A stretch of DNA of 64,000 nt from an uncultured Oscillospiraceae bacterium (lineage in GTDB: Bacteria > Bacillota > Clostridia > Oscillospirales > Oscillospiraceae), in contig CANRFT010000001.1 of assembly GCA_947629955.1 (NCBI GenBank), positions 62,001-126,000 on the forward strand, in the 5' to 3' direction. The position numbers and the translations under genes are program-made. Shown here one piece after another: positions 1 through 7,255 of this stretch (positions are counted from its first letter, which is position 1; every line of letters starts with the position of its first letter). A model generated the notes under the pieces. That model did not search any database. It saw nothing but the letters and a program-made list of their open reading frames with translations, and had not been told where the DNA came from.

Positions 1-127
1 ACAGGGTTTCTGCGATCGTGTCCAAATCTAATTCTATTTCTTTTTTCGAAGCACCCTCTCCACAGGCGGAGATCGAAAAAAGGAGAAGCAATGCCATAAT
101 AATAGCTGAAAAACGCTTTTTCATCAT
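1..127 (-). CDS. Lipoprotein, N-terminal fragment
   Basis: Only the first 42 codons are inside the window; the rest lies beyond base 1. The start MMKKRFSAII is followed by a hydrophobic stretch and the lipobox SISAC, so this is an exported protein lipidated by the Lgt/Lsp pathway. A GGAGG lies 7 bases before the ATG at 127. An in-frame ATG at 196 also has a good ribosome site (AAGGGGG) and would add 23 residues. I prefer 127 because it gives a normal signal peptide. The mature part seen is too short to assign a function. Confidence 0.7.
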   Translation of the reverse strand, partial: MMKKRFSAIIMALLLLFSISACGEGASKKEIELDLDTIAETL

Positions 128-239
128 CTGATGCCTCCATTCAAGATGCCATTTGTCGCATCCGCCATAAGTAACGATTTGTTTCATCATTTCCATATGA
201 CTACCCCCTTATTTCTTTTGTGCCTCACTGGTGTATTCC

Positions 240-268
240 ATTATAGCATAGAACGAAAACATATTCAA
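240..268 (-). promoter_or_regulatory. Sigma-A type promoter for the lipoprotein gene
   Basis: On the minus strand TTGAAT (263-268) is followed by a 17-base spacer and a perfect TATAAT (240-245), pointing at the lipoprotein start. Confidence 0.7.
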
Positions 269-347
269 TATATAATCTAATTATATCTTAAAATAAATAT
301 ACATTACAAAATGATAGGGGAATATACTATGCAAGGGTGATATGGTC

Positions 348-533
348 ATGGAGCGCAAGAAAATCACGATTTCAAAAAAGGGTGACGATGGATATAGGGT
401 CATCTCTGTTCGCTTGAAAGAGAATACCCTTGCGTCCATTGATACGCTTGCGACACAGACAAACAGATCAAGGAATGAGGTCATCAACATTCTGCTGGAA
501 AACTCCGTTGCAGAAGTGGAGATTAAGGAATAA
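348..533 (+). CDS. Ribbon-helix-helix DNA-binding protein
   Basis: A 61-aa basic protein. The stretch VISVRLKENTLASIDTLA followed by SRNEVINILLENS fits a ribbon-helix-helix fold: one beta strand that would contact DNA, then two helices. Such proteins are usually autoregulators, antitoxins or plasmid/phage regulators, but no partner toxin gene is visible beside it. The start at 348 is preferred over 342 because AAGGGTG (333-339) then sits 8 bases upstream. A possible -10 TATACT is at 323-328 with a poor -35. The flanking bases 200-340 are markedly AT-rich compared with the rest of the window, which suggests acquired DNA. The target is unknown. Confidence 0.7.
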   Translation: MERKKITISKKGDDGYRVISVRLKENTLASIDTLATQTNRSRNEVINILLENSVAEVEIKE

Positions 534-630
534 GAAAGGGCCGGGGGTCACCTCGGCCCTCAGTAGTTGGTAACACTTTTTTGGCGGCTATTGCATAAGT
601 TGCATCAAAAGACGTAAAAAGTAAGAAAAA

Positions 631-661
631 CGCCTCAAATCTCTCGATTTGAGGCGTTTTT
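631..661. terminator. Bidirectional terminator
   Basis: A perfect 10-bp stem (631-640 with 647-656), loop ctctcg, flanked by A and T runs on both sides. It serves the ribbon-helix-helix gene on plus and tRNA-Pro on minus. Confidence 0.9.
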
Positions 662-664
662 CTT

Positions 665-741
665 TGGTCCGAGTGACTGGATTCGAACCAGCGGCCTCTT
701 GAACCCCATTCAAGCGCGATACCAAACTTCGCCACACCCGG
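665..741 (-). tRNA. tRNA-Pro (anticodon GGG)
   Basis: The cloverleaf is complete on the minus strand. The acceptor stem CCGGGTG pairs with CACTCGG through one G-U pair. The D stem is GCGA/TCGC, and the anticodon arm is CTTGA/TCAAG with loop ATGGGGT and anticodon GGG at 705-707. The T loop contains GGTTCGAATCC. The discriminator is A and the CCA end is encoded (665-667). It lies alone, followed by a strong terminator. Confidence 0.95.
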
Positions 742-828
742 ATATTCACTTTTGCCTTACAGCCTTAGTATAGTAACACACCGCAAAAGAAAAAGCAAGA
801 GGTAATTTTAAAATTTTCGCGGGAAATG

Positions 829-870
829 AAAAAAGAGGCGGCGGCCTGCCATTTGAGCGGACCGCCGCTC
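829..870 (-). terminator. Terminator after the amidase gene
   Basis: A GC-rich imperfect hairpin (arms 835-846 and 859-870 with a one-base bulge) followed on the minus strand by a T run. Confidence 0.75.
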
Positions 871-913
871 TATTAACAAGGAGGAAAAACATCCTTTGTG
901 AACAGGTCGAATG

Positions 914-1654
914 TCACACCAGGGTGATGAAATCCCGGCTGGCGTAGCCCTCCTGGCCGTCCAGGGACACCAGGTACCAGTTCTGGTACTGGTTGATGAT
1001 CCTGAGTCGGGCCCCGTCGTAGGCTTTGGCGATGACGGGGGCGGAGGTGGAGGGCCGGGAGCGGATGTTGAGGTATCCCCAGTCCACGTCCACCACGCCC
1101 TGCCGGGGGGCGGCGGGCTCCAGGAAGGGGATGCCGAAGTATTCGGTCAGGGACAGCACGATGTTCCGGGCGACGGCGTCCAGGTTGTTTTTGACCCAGG
1201 TGGCGTCGTCGGGGTTGTCGTGGTAGCCCAGCTCGATGAACACAGACGGGGCCCGGGGCTGGCGCACCTCGCCGATGGCGGTGGTGGCCTCGGTCCGCAC
1301 CCGATTGGGCAGGGGGTAGATGGTCTTGAGGTTGTCGGCCACGATGGTGGCGGCCCGTTTGCCGTTGGTGCTGCCGGGGTAGTAGTAGACGATGATCCCC
1401 CGCACATTGCCGTAGTTGCTGGGGGGCGCGGCGTTGGAGTGGAGCGCCAGGTGGAGATCATAGGTCCCGGCGTTGGAGGCCCGGATGGAGGAGGCCGCCG
1501 TCATCTCCGGCGTGTTGCGGGTGTAGCGGATGCCGGAGGCGTTGAGATAGGGGATCATGGCGTCGGCCAGACGGTTCATCCACTCCTCCTCGGTGCCGCC
1601 GTTGACGTACTCGTTGGCCTCCTGAGTGGACGGAGATAAGTAGATAACAGGCAT
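914..1654 (-). CDS. N-acetylmuramoyl-L-alanine amidase with SH3b domain
   Basis: A 246-aa protein. Residues about 1-185 are an Amidase_3-type fold, recognised from TEEEWMNRLADAM, DLHLALHSNA (zinc His) and FIELGYHDNP. Residues about 190-246 are an SH3b wall-binding domain (LNIRSRPS, YASRDFITLV). The enzyme should cleave the amide between muramic acid and L-alanine of peptidoglycan. The usual first zinc histidine (GHGG-type motif) is replaced by LSPSTQ. I have seen this form in clostridial relatives, so activity needs checking. There is no signal peptide, so it may act in sporulation or be released by lysis. The start at 1654 has AAGGAGGG 8 bases upstream. Confidence 0.82.
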   Translation of the reverse strand: MPVIYLSPSTQEANEYVNGGTEEEWMNRLADAMIPYLNASGIRYTRNTPEMTAASSIRASNAGTYDLHLALHSNAAPPSNYGNVRGIIVYYYPGSTNGKRAATIVADNLKTIYPLPNRVRTEATTAIGEVRQPRAPSVFIELGYHDNPDDATWVKNNLDAVARNIVLSLTEYFGIPFLEPAAPRQGVVDVDWGYLNIRSRPSTSAPVIAKAYDGARLRIINQYQNWYLVSLDGQEGYASRDFITLV

Positions 1655-1708
1655 AAGGAAAACCCTCCTTTGTGCCCATCCTATGACGGAAGGGGGAGGA
1701 GGGTTCAT

Positions 1709-1733
1709 GTAGGGGCGGGTCCCAGACCCGCCC
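1709..1733. repeat. REP-like palindrome, family B
   Basis: Short palindrome beginning GTAGGGGCGGG, lying between the amidase start and the family A repeat. Confidence 0.6.
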
Positions 1734-1745
1734 GCGCCCTTAAAT

Positions 1746-1930
1746 GCCTTCCACCCGCAGGGGGCCGACTCCCCCTGTCAGGGGGAGATGTCCCGAAGGG
1801 ACAGAAGGGGTAGGGTGGGTGCCCCGAAGGGGGCGGATGAGGGGGCGGCGAGGTCAGCTGTCAGCCGGCCTCATCCGTCACGGCTTCGCCGTGCCACCTT
1901 CCCCATAAATGGGGAAGGCTTTTAGAGGAA
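1746..1930. repeat. Dispersed palindromic repeat, family A, copy 1
   Basis: Starts GCCTTCCACCCGCAGGG and ends CATAAATGGGGAAGGC plus TTAGAGGAA, so the ends form an inverted repeat. The same core occurs at 32387-32608 and 57614-57797. Bases after 1921 overlap the end of rsmA, whose stop codon TAA lies in the conserved TTAGAGGAA end. Confidence 0.85.
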
Positions 1931-2779
1931 AGAATCAATTTTCCCCGCCAGCTCCGCGAACTGCTCCAGGGAGAGCATTTCTCCCCGGACGGTCTCCGGC
2001 AGGCCGCACCCGGTTATGACTTGCCGCAGCTCGTCCTTGGAGAACTGATTCCCATAGGCGGAGGACAGGGCGTTGAGCAGGGTTTTCCGCCGCTGTCCGA
2101 AGGCGGCCCGGACGACCCGGAACAGCGCCTCGGGGGGCACGTTCACCGGGGGCGCCTCCCGGACGGCCAGCCGCACCACGGCGGAGGTCACCTTGGGGGC
2201 GGGGAGGAAGCAGCCGGGGGGCACGTCGAACAGGAGCTCACAATCGGCGTAATACTGGCACAGCAGGGAAAACGCCCCGTAGTCCGCCGTCCCCGACCCG
2301 GCGCAGACGCGGCGGGCCACCTCCTTCTGGATCATCACCGTCACCGAGCGGAACAGCCCGCTCTCCAGCAGGTTGGTGAGCACCGGCGTGGTGATGTTGT
2401 AGGGCAGGTTGGCGCACACGTGGGGGGTAAAGCCGTTCAGCCTGTCAGCGGCCAGGGCGGCCAGGTCCAGCTTCATCACGTCGCCGGGGACCACCTCCAC
2501 GTTGTCGAAGTCCGCCAGCGTCTCCGCCAGCACGGGCAGGAGGGACTTGTCCAGCTCCACCGCGGCCACCTTCCCGGCCCGGGCGGCCAGTTCCCGAGTG
2601 AGGCACCCCACGCCGGGGCCGATCTCCACCACGCCGCAGGACTTGTCCACCCCGGCGGCCTCCGCAATCTGCCTGGGCACCCAGTCCGCGATGAGGAAGT
2701 TCTGTCCCAGCGCCTTTGAGAAGCGGAACCCGTGCCGGCCCAGCAGGTCCTTCACGTCATGGATGTTGGTGAGGTCCAT
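1922..2779 (-). CDS. rsmA: 16S rRNA dimethyladenosine transferase RsmA
   Basis: A 285-aa S-adenosylmethionine-dependent enzyme that dimethylates two adjacent adenines in the 3' terminal hairpin of 16S rRNA during 30S maturation. SKALGQNFL (21-29), the SAM motif VEIGPGVG (51-58) and the catalytic NLPYNIT (124-130) are intact, and the length is normal. GGAGG precedes the ATG. It is the first of a minus-strand series but is separated from trmD by a family B repeat. Its last codons and stop lie inside the end of a family A repeat, so the C-terminus may have been set by repeat insertion. Confidence 0.97.
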   Translation of the reverse strand: MDLTNIHDVKDLLGRHGFRFSKALGQNFLIADWVPRQIAEAAGVDKSCGVVEIGPGVGCLTRELAARAGKVAAVELDKSLLPVLAETLADFDNVEVVPGDVMKLDLAALAADRLNGFTPHVCANLPYNITTPVLTNLLESGLFRSVTVMIQKEVARRVCAGSGTADYGAFSLLCQYYADCELLFDVPPGCFLPAPKVTSAVVRLAVREAPPVNVPPEALFRVVRAAFGQRRKTLLNALSSAYGNQFSKDELRQVITGCGLPETVRGEMLSLEQFAELAGKIDSFL

Positions 2780-2803
2780 CGAAACACCTCCTTATGACGG
2801 GCT

Positions 2804-2879
2804 GTAGGGGCCGCCCCCCTGGGCGGCCCGCCTTACGATACGCTGGTGAAAACGGGTCGCCGAGGGCGGCGACCCCTAC
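2804..2879. repeat. REP-like paired palindrome, family B
   Basis: GTAGGGGCCGCCCCCCTGGG on the left and GGGCGGCGACCCCTAC on the right, in inverted orientation. The right end supplies the TAG stop codon of the trmD fusion gene. Confidence 0.8.
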
Positions 2880-4171
2880 TTCCTGATTCGCTTCTCATAG
2901 GCCACCCGCCGGGGGTCATGTCCCTCGGGCACCTCCACCAGCACGTTCCCCCGGTACTGGAGGCCGTTCCGCCGCAGCAGCCCCTGCATGGCCTTGTTCT
3001 TCTTGTGGGTGTCTCCCCGGAGCCAGCACACACCCCACTCCAGGGCCAGCCGCTCGCACTCCTTTACGATCCGGTCGGAGAGGCCGGCGCCCCGCCACTG
3101 GGGAGCCACGGCGCACCGGTGGAGGGCCGCGTAGGGCTCGTCAGAGGCCCACTTGCCGTCGGTGATGGCGGCGTAGTTGGGGTCAGGACCGGCGGCCAGG
3201 GTGAAGAAAGCCCCAATCTCGCCGCCGCAGTCCAGCACGAAGCACTCCCCCCGCGCCATATCCGCCAGGAAATGGGCCCGGCTGGGGTAGGGGGGGACGC
3301 TGTCCTGCCACTGGTCCACTCCGTGGGCGTGAAGGTACTCCCGGGCCGCCTCCGCGATGGCCTCCATGGCGGGAATGTCCGCCTCCACGGCAGGGCGGCA
3401 GATGATCTCCTCCGGCAGGAGGGGCCGGCTGGCCTCCCGGTCCAGCTCCGCCAGCAGCTTCTGGTCCTCCTTGGAGGACAGGTCCAGCGTTTCAAACAGG
3501 TCGGGCCGGCGCGCCCGGGTGCGGGCGATGGACATCTTCCGCCGCCACCGCTCCACGGCGGCGTGGTCGCCGGTGAGCAGTTCCCCCGGCACCGCCATCC
3601 CATGCCACACCTCGGGCCGGGAGTACTGGGGGTACTCCAGCAGCCCGTCCCAGTGGCTCTCGTTCTCGAAGCAGGAGGGGTCGGCCAGCACACCGGGGAC
3701 CAGCCTGCTCACCGCGTCGGCCACCGCCATGGCGGCGATCTCCCCGCCGGTGAGGACGAAATCCCCCAGCGAAATTTCTTCATCCACGCAGGAATCGATG
3801 AACCGCTGGTCCACCCCCTCGTAGTGGCCGCAGACCAGGATCAGATGGTCGTGCTCCCAGGCCAGCCGTTTGGCGTCCGCCTGGGTGAAGGTCCTGCCGC
3901 AGGGGGAGAGGAAGACGGTGTGGGGCTTTCCCTCCGCCTGGGCGCGGAGATGTTCCCAGCAGCGGAACAGGGGATCGGCCTGTAAAATGGCCCCATGGCC
4001 GCCGCCGTAGGGGTAGTCGTCCACCTGGTTCTGCTTATTCGTGGTGTAGTCCCTGATCTGGTGGGTCTCGATGCGCAGGAAATCCCGCTCCTGGGCCCGG
4101 CCCAGGATGGACTCGGACAGCACATCCCCCACCGTGTCGGGGAACAGGGTCATGATGTCGATGCGGTACAT
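2876..4171 (-). CDS. trmD: tRNA (guanine-37-N1) methyltransferase TrmD fused to a GNAT acetyltransferase
   Basis: A 431-aa protein. Residues 1-240 are a complete TrmD SPOUT methyltransferase, with PYGGG (54-58), CGHYEGVDQR (114-123), SLGDFVLTGGE (134-144) and RRPDLF (221-226). It makes m1G37 in tRNA to prevent frameshifting. Residues about 258-431 add a GNAT N-acetyltransferase domain with the CoA motif QWRGAGL, substrate unknown. The join is continuous with no frame slip. Usual TrmD is about 240 aa. The ATG at 4171 has GAGGGG 8 bases upstream; a GTG at 4177 is less likely. It follows rimM by 2 bases, which implies co-translation. Its stop codon lies in a REP-like repeat. Confidence 0.93.
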   Translation of the reverse strand: MYRIDIMTLFPDTVGDVLSESILGRAQERDFLRIETHQIRDYTTNKQNQVDDYPYGGGHGAILQADPLFRCWEHLRAQAEGKPHTVFLSPCGRTFTQADAKRLAWEHDHLILVCGHYEGVDQRFIDSCVDEEISLGDFVLTGGEIAAMAVADAVSRLVPGVLADPSCFENESHWDGLLEYPQYSRPEVWHGMAVPGELLTGDHAAVERWRRKMSIARTRARRPDLFETLDLSSKEDQKLLAELDREASRPLLPEEIICRPAVEADIPAMEAIAEAAREYLHAHGVDQWQDSVPPYPSRAHFLADMARGECFVLDCGGEIGAFFTLAAGPDPNYAAITDGKWASDEPYAALHRCAVAPQWRGAGLSDRIVKECERLALEWGVCWLRGDTHKKNKAMQGLLRRNGLQYRGNVLVEVPEGHDPRRVAYEKRIRK

Positions 4172-4173
4172 GG

Positions 4174-4656
4174 TCACATCCCCTCGATGAGCCGGACCTT
4201 CATATAGCCGCCCTCAATGTTGGTCTCCAGCACGAACTCCGGCACGGCGGGGATCAGGATCTCCCGCTCGCCCTCCACCACGTACACGTTCTGCACGGAG
4301 GGGGAGAGGACCTCCTTCAGCACGCCCAGCTTGCGCCCATCCTCGCCGATCACGTCCAGCCCGATGACGTCGGCCAGAAAGAAGGAGCCTTCGGGCAGTT
4401 TGGCGTCGGAGCGGCGGATGCGCGCCGTTTTGCCCTTCAGCAGCATGGCCGCCTCCACGGTGTCCACGCCCTCGAATTTCACGATGACGCTGCCCTTGTG
4501 GACCCGGCAGGACTGGACGGGGACCGGCCTGTCCTCCAGGTACAGGGTCTTGAACCGGCAAAGGAAGTCGGGGGAGTCCGCCCAGGGGACGACGCGCACC
4601 TCCCCCCGGATGCCGTGGGTGTTCACCACCTGGCCGCAGTCCAGATATTCGGTCAT
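4174..4656 (-). CDS. rimM: Ribosome maturation factor RimM
   Basis: A 160-aa RimM with an N-terminal beta-barrel (GQVVNTHGIRGEVRV, about 8-22) and a C-terminal PRC-barrel region (LIPAVPEFVLE). It binds S19 and helps mature the 30S head. It sits directly before trmD, the classic rimM-trmD arrangement. The upstream rpsP-khpA pair is separated by a terminator-like hairpin at 4695-4717, so rimM-trmD may be expressed at a lower level. Confidence 0.95.
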   Translation of the reverse strand: MTEYLDCGQVVNTHGIRGEVRVVPWADSPDFLCRFKTLYLEDRPVPVQSCRVHKGSVIVKFEGVDTVEAAMLLKGKTARIRRSDAKLPEGSFFLADVIGLDVIGEDGRKLGVLKEVLSPSVQNVYVVEGEREILIPAVPEFVLETNIEGGYMKVRLIEGM

Positions 4657-4690
4657 AGGAGAGACCTCCTCTGTTCATGTGGATAAAATG

Positions 4691-4717
4691 GAAAAGGCGG
4701 GGGATGATCCCCCGCCT
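4691..4717 (-). terminator. Intra-operon terminator between khpA and rimM
   Basis: Hairpin AGGCGGGGG / CCCCCGCCT with loop ATGAT, followed on the minus strand by TTTTCC. It lies inside an otherwise codirectional ribosomal operon and probably lets only part of the transcription through. Confidence 0.75.
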
Positions 4718-4735
4718 GTCCGGTGTGCGTTCGGC

Positions 4736-4969
4736 TCAGTCGTCGACGATGTCCACGGTGAGCTTGATCCCCTGACGCTGGGCGGCGGAGCGCATCAGCG
4801 TGCGGATCTCCTTGGCGATGCGGCCCTGCCGGCCGATCACCTTGCCCATGTCCTCCGGGGCCACCCGAAGCTCCAGCACCGTGCCGGCGGGGGAGTCGTA
4901 CTGTTCCACCACCACCTGCTCAGGGTGCTCCACCAGGCTCCGGGCGATATAAGTGAGCAGTTCTTTCAT
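4736..4969 (-). CDS. khpA: KH-domain RNA-binding protein KhpA (YlqC)
   Basis: A 77-aa protein with a single KH domain and the loop GRQG in GKVIGRQGRIAKEIRTLM. In Firmicutes KhpA pairs with KhpB (Jag/EloR) to bind RNA and tune cell-wall growth and division. The ATG at 4969 is preferred over a TTG at 4981 because GGGAGG lies just upstream. It follows rpsP by 21 bases, as in most Firmicutes. Confidence 0.93.
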   Translation of the reverse strand: MKELLTYIARSLVEHPEQVVVEQYDSPAGTVLELRVAPEDMGKVIGRQGRIAKEIRTLMRSAAQRQGIKLTVDIVDD

Positions 4970-4990
4970 GTGGCCTCCCAAAACGCAGTC

Positions 4991-5227
4991 TTACAGGCCG
5001 GCCTTTTTCAGCAGGTCGCGCACCGTATCGGTGGGCTGGGCGCCGGTCTTGATCCAGGCCTGGGCGCGCTCCACGTCGATGTTGATGGCGGCGGGGTTCT
5101 GCCGGGGGTCGTAGGTACCCAGCTCCTCGATGAACCGTCCGTCCCGGGGATAGCGGGAGTCGGCCACCACGACACGATAGAAGGGAGCCTTCTTGGCGCC
5201 CATGCGGCGCAGTCTGATCTTCACCAT
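4991..5227 (-). CDS. rpsP: 30S ribosomal protein S16
   Basis: A 78-aa S16, normal length. [20 protein letters not shown] and the GTYDPRQNP motif identify it. It is needed for assembly of the 30S body. GGAGGTG precedes the ATG. It lies 65 bases downstream of ffh and starts the rpsP-khpA-rimM-trmD run. Confidence 0.98.
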   Translation of the reverse strand: MVKIRLRRMGAKKAPFYRVVVADSRYPRDGRFIEELGTYDPRQNPAAINIDVERAQAWIKTGAQPTDTVRDLLKKAGL

Positions 5228-5292
5228 TTTATCTTCACCTCCATAAGTTGTTTACAGTGATCTATGGCAATGTCCGAAGACAGTGACCAACA

Positions 5293-6648
5293 TTAAAACG
5301 GCAGTCCGCCGCCCATGCCCCCAAAGCCCTTGAACCGGCTCATGAAGCCCTTGGCCTTCTTGGGGTTGGCGAACTGGCGGGTGAGCTGCTGGAGCATCTC
5401 GAACTGCTTCAGCACCCGGTTCACGTCCACCACCTGGGTGCCCGAGCCGGCGGCGATGCGCTTTTTCCGGCTGGAGTTCAGGATGGAGGGGTCCTCCCGC
5501 TCGGCGGGGGTCATGGACTGGATGATGGCCTCGATCCGGGTCAGGCTCTTCTCGTCCACCGTCAGATCCAGCTTTTTGCCGCCCATGCCGGGGAGCATCC
5601 CCATGATGTCCTCCATAGAGCCCATGCCCTTCAGCTGGGTCAGCTGGTCGTAGTAGTCGTTGAGGGTGAAGCGGTTCTTCCGCATCCGCTCCAGCTGTTC
5701 GGCGGCCTTCTTGGCGTCCAGGGTCTGCTCCGCCTTCTCGATGAGGGAGAGCACGTCTCCCATGCCCAAAATGCGGCTGGCCATCCGGTCGGGGTGGAAC
5801 ACCTCGATCTGGTCCAGCTTCTCGCCGGTACCGGCGAACTTGATGGGCTTTCCGGTGACCGCCCGGATGGACAGGGCCGCGCCGCCCCGGGCGTCGCCGT
5901 CCAGCTTGGTGAGTATCACGCCGGTGATGTCCAGCGCCTCGTCAAAGGCTTTTGCGGCGGTGACGGCGTCCTGGCCGATCATGGCGTCCACCACCAGCAG
6001 GATCTCGTCGGGATGGACGGCCGCTTTGATGGCGCGCAGCTCGTCCATCAGGGCCTCGTCCACGTGGAGCCGGCCGGCGGTGTCCAGAAAGACCATGTCG
6101 TTGCCGTGCTGTTTCGCGTGGGCCACGGCGGCCTTTGCGATGTCCACCGGGTCGATCTGACCCATCTGGAACACGGGCAGGTCCAGCTGGCCGCCCACCA
6201 CCTCCAGCTGCTGGATGGCGGCGGGGCGGTATACGTCGCAGGCGGCGAGCAACGGCCGCTTGCCCTGCTTTTTCATCAGGCCCGCCAGCTTGGCGCCGTT
6301 GGTGGTCTTGCCCGCGCCCTGGAGGCCGACGAGCATCACCACTGTGGGCGGGGCGGAGGAGATGGCCAGCTTGCTGTCCCCGCCGCCCATCAGGGCGGTC
6401 AGCTCCTCGTTGACGATTTTCACGATCATCTGGGCGGGGGTCAGGGACTCCATGACCTCCTGGCCCACGGCCCGCTCGGACACGGTCCTGACGAACTCCT
6501 TGACCACCTTGAAGTTGACGTCCGCCTCCAGGAGGGCCATCTTGATCTCCTTCATGGCCTCCTTCACGTCGGCCTCGGACAGGCGGCCCTTGCCCCGGAG
6601 CTTTTTGAAGACGGCGGACAGCTTTTCAGTCAGGCTCTCAAATGCCAT
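5293..6648 (-). CDS. ffh: Signal recognition particle protein Ffh
   Basis: A 451-aa SRP54 GTPase that, with 4.5S/6S-type SRP RNA, delivers nascent membrane proteins to FtsY. An N-terminal helical bundle is followed by the G domain: GLQGAGKTT (108-116), then DTAGRLH and TKLDGDARGG. The M domain is methionine-rich and ends in MSRFKGFGGMGGGLPF. The start MAFESLTEKL at 6648 has GGAGGACC upstream. The gene lies 13 bases after ylxM, the usual partner. Confidence 0.98.
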   Translation of the reverse strand: MAFESLTEKLSAVFKKLRGKGRLSEADVKEAMKEIKMALLEADVNFKVVKEFVRTVSERAVGQEVMESLTPAQMIVKIVNEELTALMGGGDSKLAISSAPPTVVMLVGLQGAGKTTNGAKLAGLMKKQGKRPLLAACDVYRPAAIQQLEVVGGQLDLPVFQMGQIDPVDIAKAAVAHAKQHGNDMVFLDTAGRLHVDEALMDELRAIKAAVHPDEILLVVDAMIGQDAVTAAKAFDEALDITGVILTKLDGDARGGAALSIRAVTGKPIKFAGTGEKLDQIEVFHPDRMASRILGMGDVLSLIEKAEQTLDAKKAAEQLERMRKNRFTLNDYYDQLTQLKGMGSMEDIMGMLPGMGGKKLDLTVDEKSLTRIEAIIQSMTPAEREDPSILNSSRKKRIAAGSGTQVVDVNRVLKQFEMLQQLTRQFANPKKAKGFMSRFKGFGGMGGGLPF

Positions 6649-6661
6649 AGGGGGTCCTCCG

Positions 6662-7036
6662 TCACTGCTCCTGGCGCAGAGCGGCGGTCTGCTCCTTGAT
6701 GGAGCGGCCGATGGCGTCCAGCTCGGCGTCGTCATACCGGCGGTGGTCCACCGCGTCCAGGAGCCGGTCGGCGGCCTGGTCGATGGCGTCCAGGGCGGCC
6801 TGGGACCGCTGGAACCGGCGGATGATGTGGGTCTTATCCTCGATCTCGGTCATGGCGGCCTCGGCCCGGACGATCACGTCCCGCACGCCCTGCCGGGTGA
6901 TGCCGTAGTTTTCCGCGATCTCCCCCAGAGAGAGGTCTTCGTTATAGTAGAGGTCGTAAAATTCCCGCTGCCGGTCGGTGAGCAGGTCGCCGTAGAAGTC
7001 GAACAGCAGGGCCATCCGGTATGCCTGGCTCTTCAT
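6662..7036 (-). CDS. ylxM: YlxM family HTH protein
   Basis: A 124-aa UPF0122 protein with a sigma-region-4-like helix-turn-helix (LTDRQREFYDLYYNEDLSLGEIAENYGITRQGVRDVI). YlxM stimulates the SRP GTPase or its expression in streptococci and is always next to ffh. The C-terminal third is a charged helical tail ending LRQEQ. The start MKSQAYRM at 7036 is preferred to one 21 codons upstream, which would place the start inside the promoter region. Confidence 0.9.
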   Translation of the reverse strand: MKSQAYRMALLFDFYGDLLTDRQREFYDLYYNEDLSLGEIAENYGITRQGVRDVIVRAEAAMTEIEDKTHIIRRFQRSQAALDAIDQAADRLLDAVDHRRYDDAELDAIGRSIKEQTAALRQEQ

Positions 7037-7089
7037 AAAACGCACCCCCACAAGATGTAGTGTAAAGTCAAGAAACTTTACAATTGGAT

Positions 7090-7118
7090 ATGATACCATA
7101 GATCACGCACAAAGTCAA
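7090..7118 (-). promoter_or_regulatory. Promoter for ylxM-ffh
   Basis: Minus strand TTGACT (7113-7118), 17-base spacer, TATCAT (7090-7095). Confidence 0.8.
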
Positions 7119-7188
7119 GGGCGATTTCGGAATTTTTTCCGTGTAAACGCGGGGGATCGGCTGGCCCGGCGCCGCCCGCAACAACCCA

Positions 7189-7217
7189 TTGATTTTATCG
7201 GAGGGATATACTATAAT
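7189..7217 (+). promoter_or_regulatory. Promoter for lgt-folD
   Basis: TTGATT (7189-7194), 17-base spacer, TATAAT (7212-7217). It is divergent from the ylxM promoter. Confidence 0.85.
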
Positions 7218-7255
7218 GATACCTGCCAAATCATCCGTGAGCAAGAGGTCAAGCT

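Noticed and set aside
911..1639. Long open frame opposite the amidase gene
   Set aside because: Repetitive Gly/Val/Asp composition typical of the reverse of a GC-rich gene; no ribosome site; the amidase on the other strand has clear family motifs.
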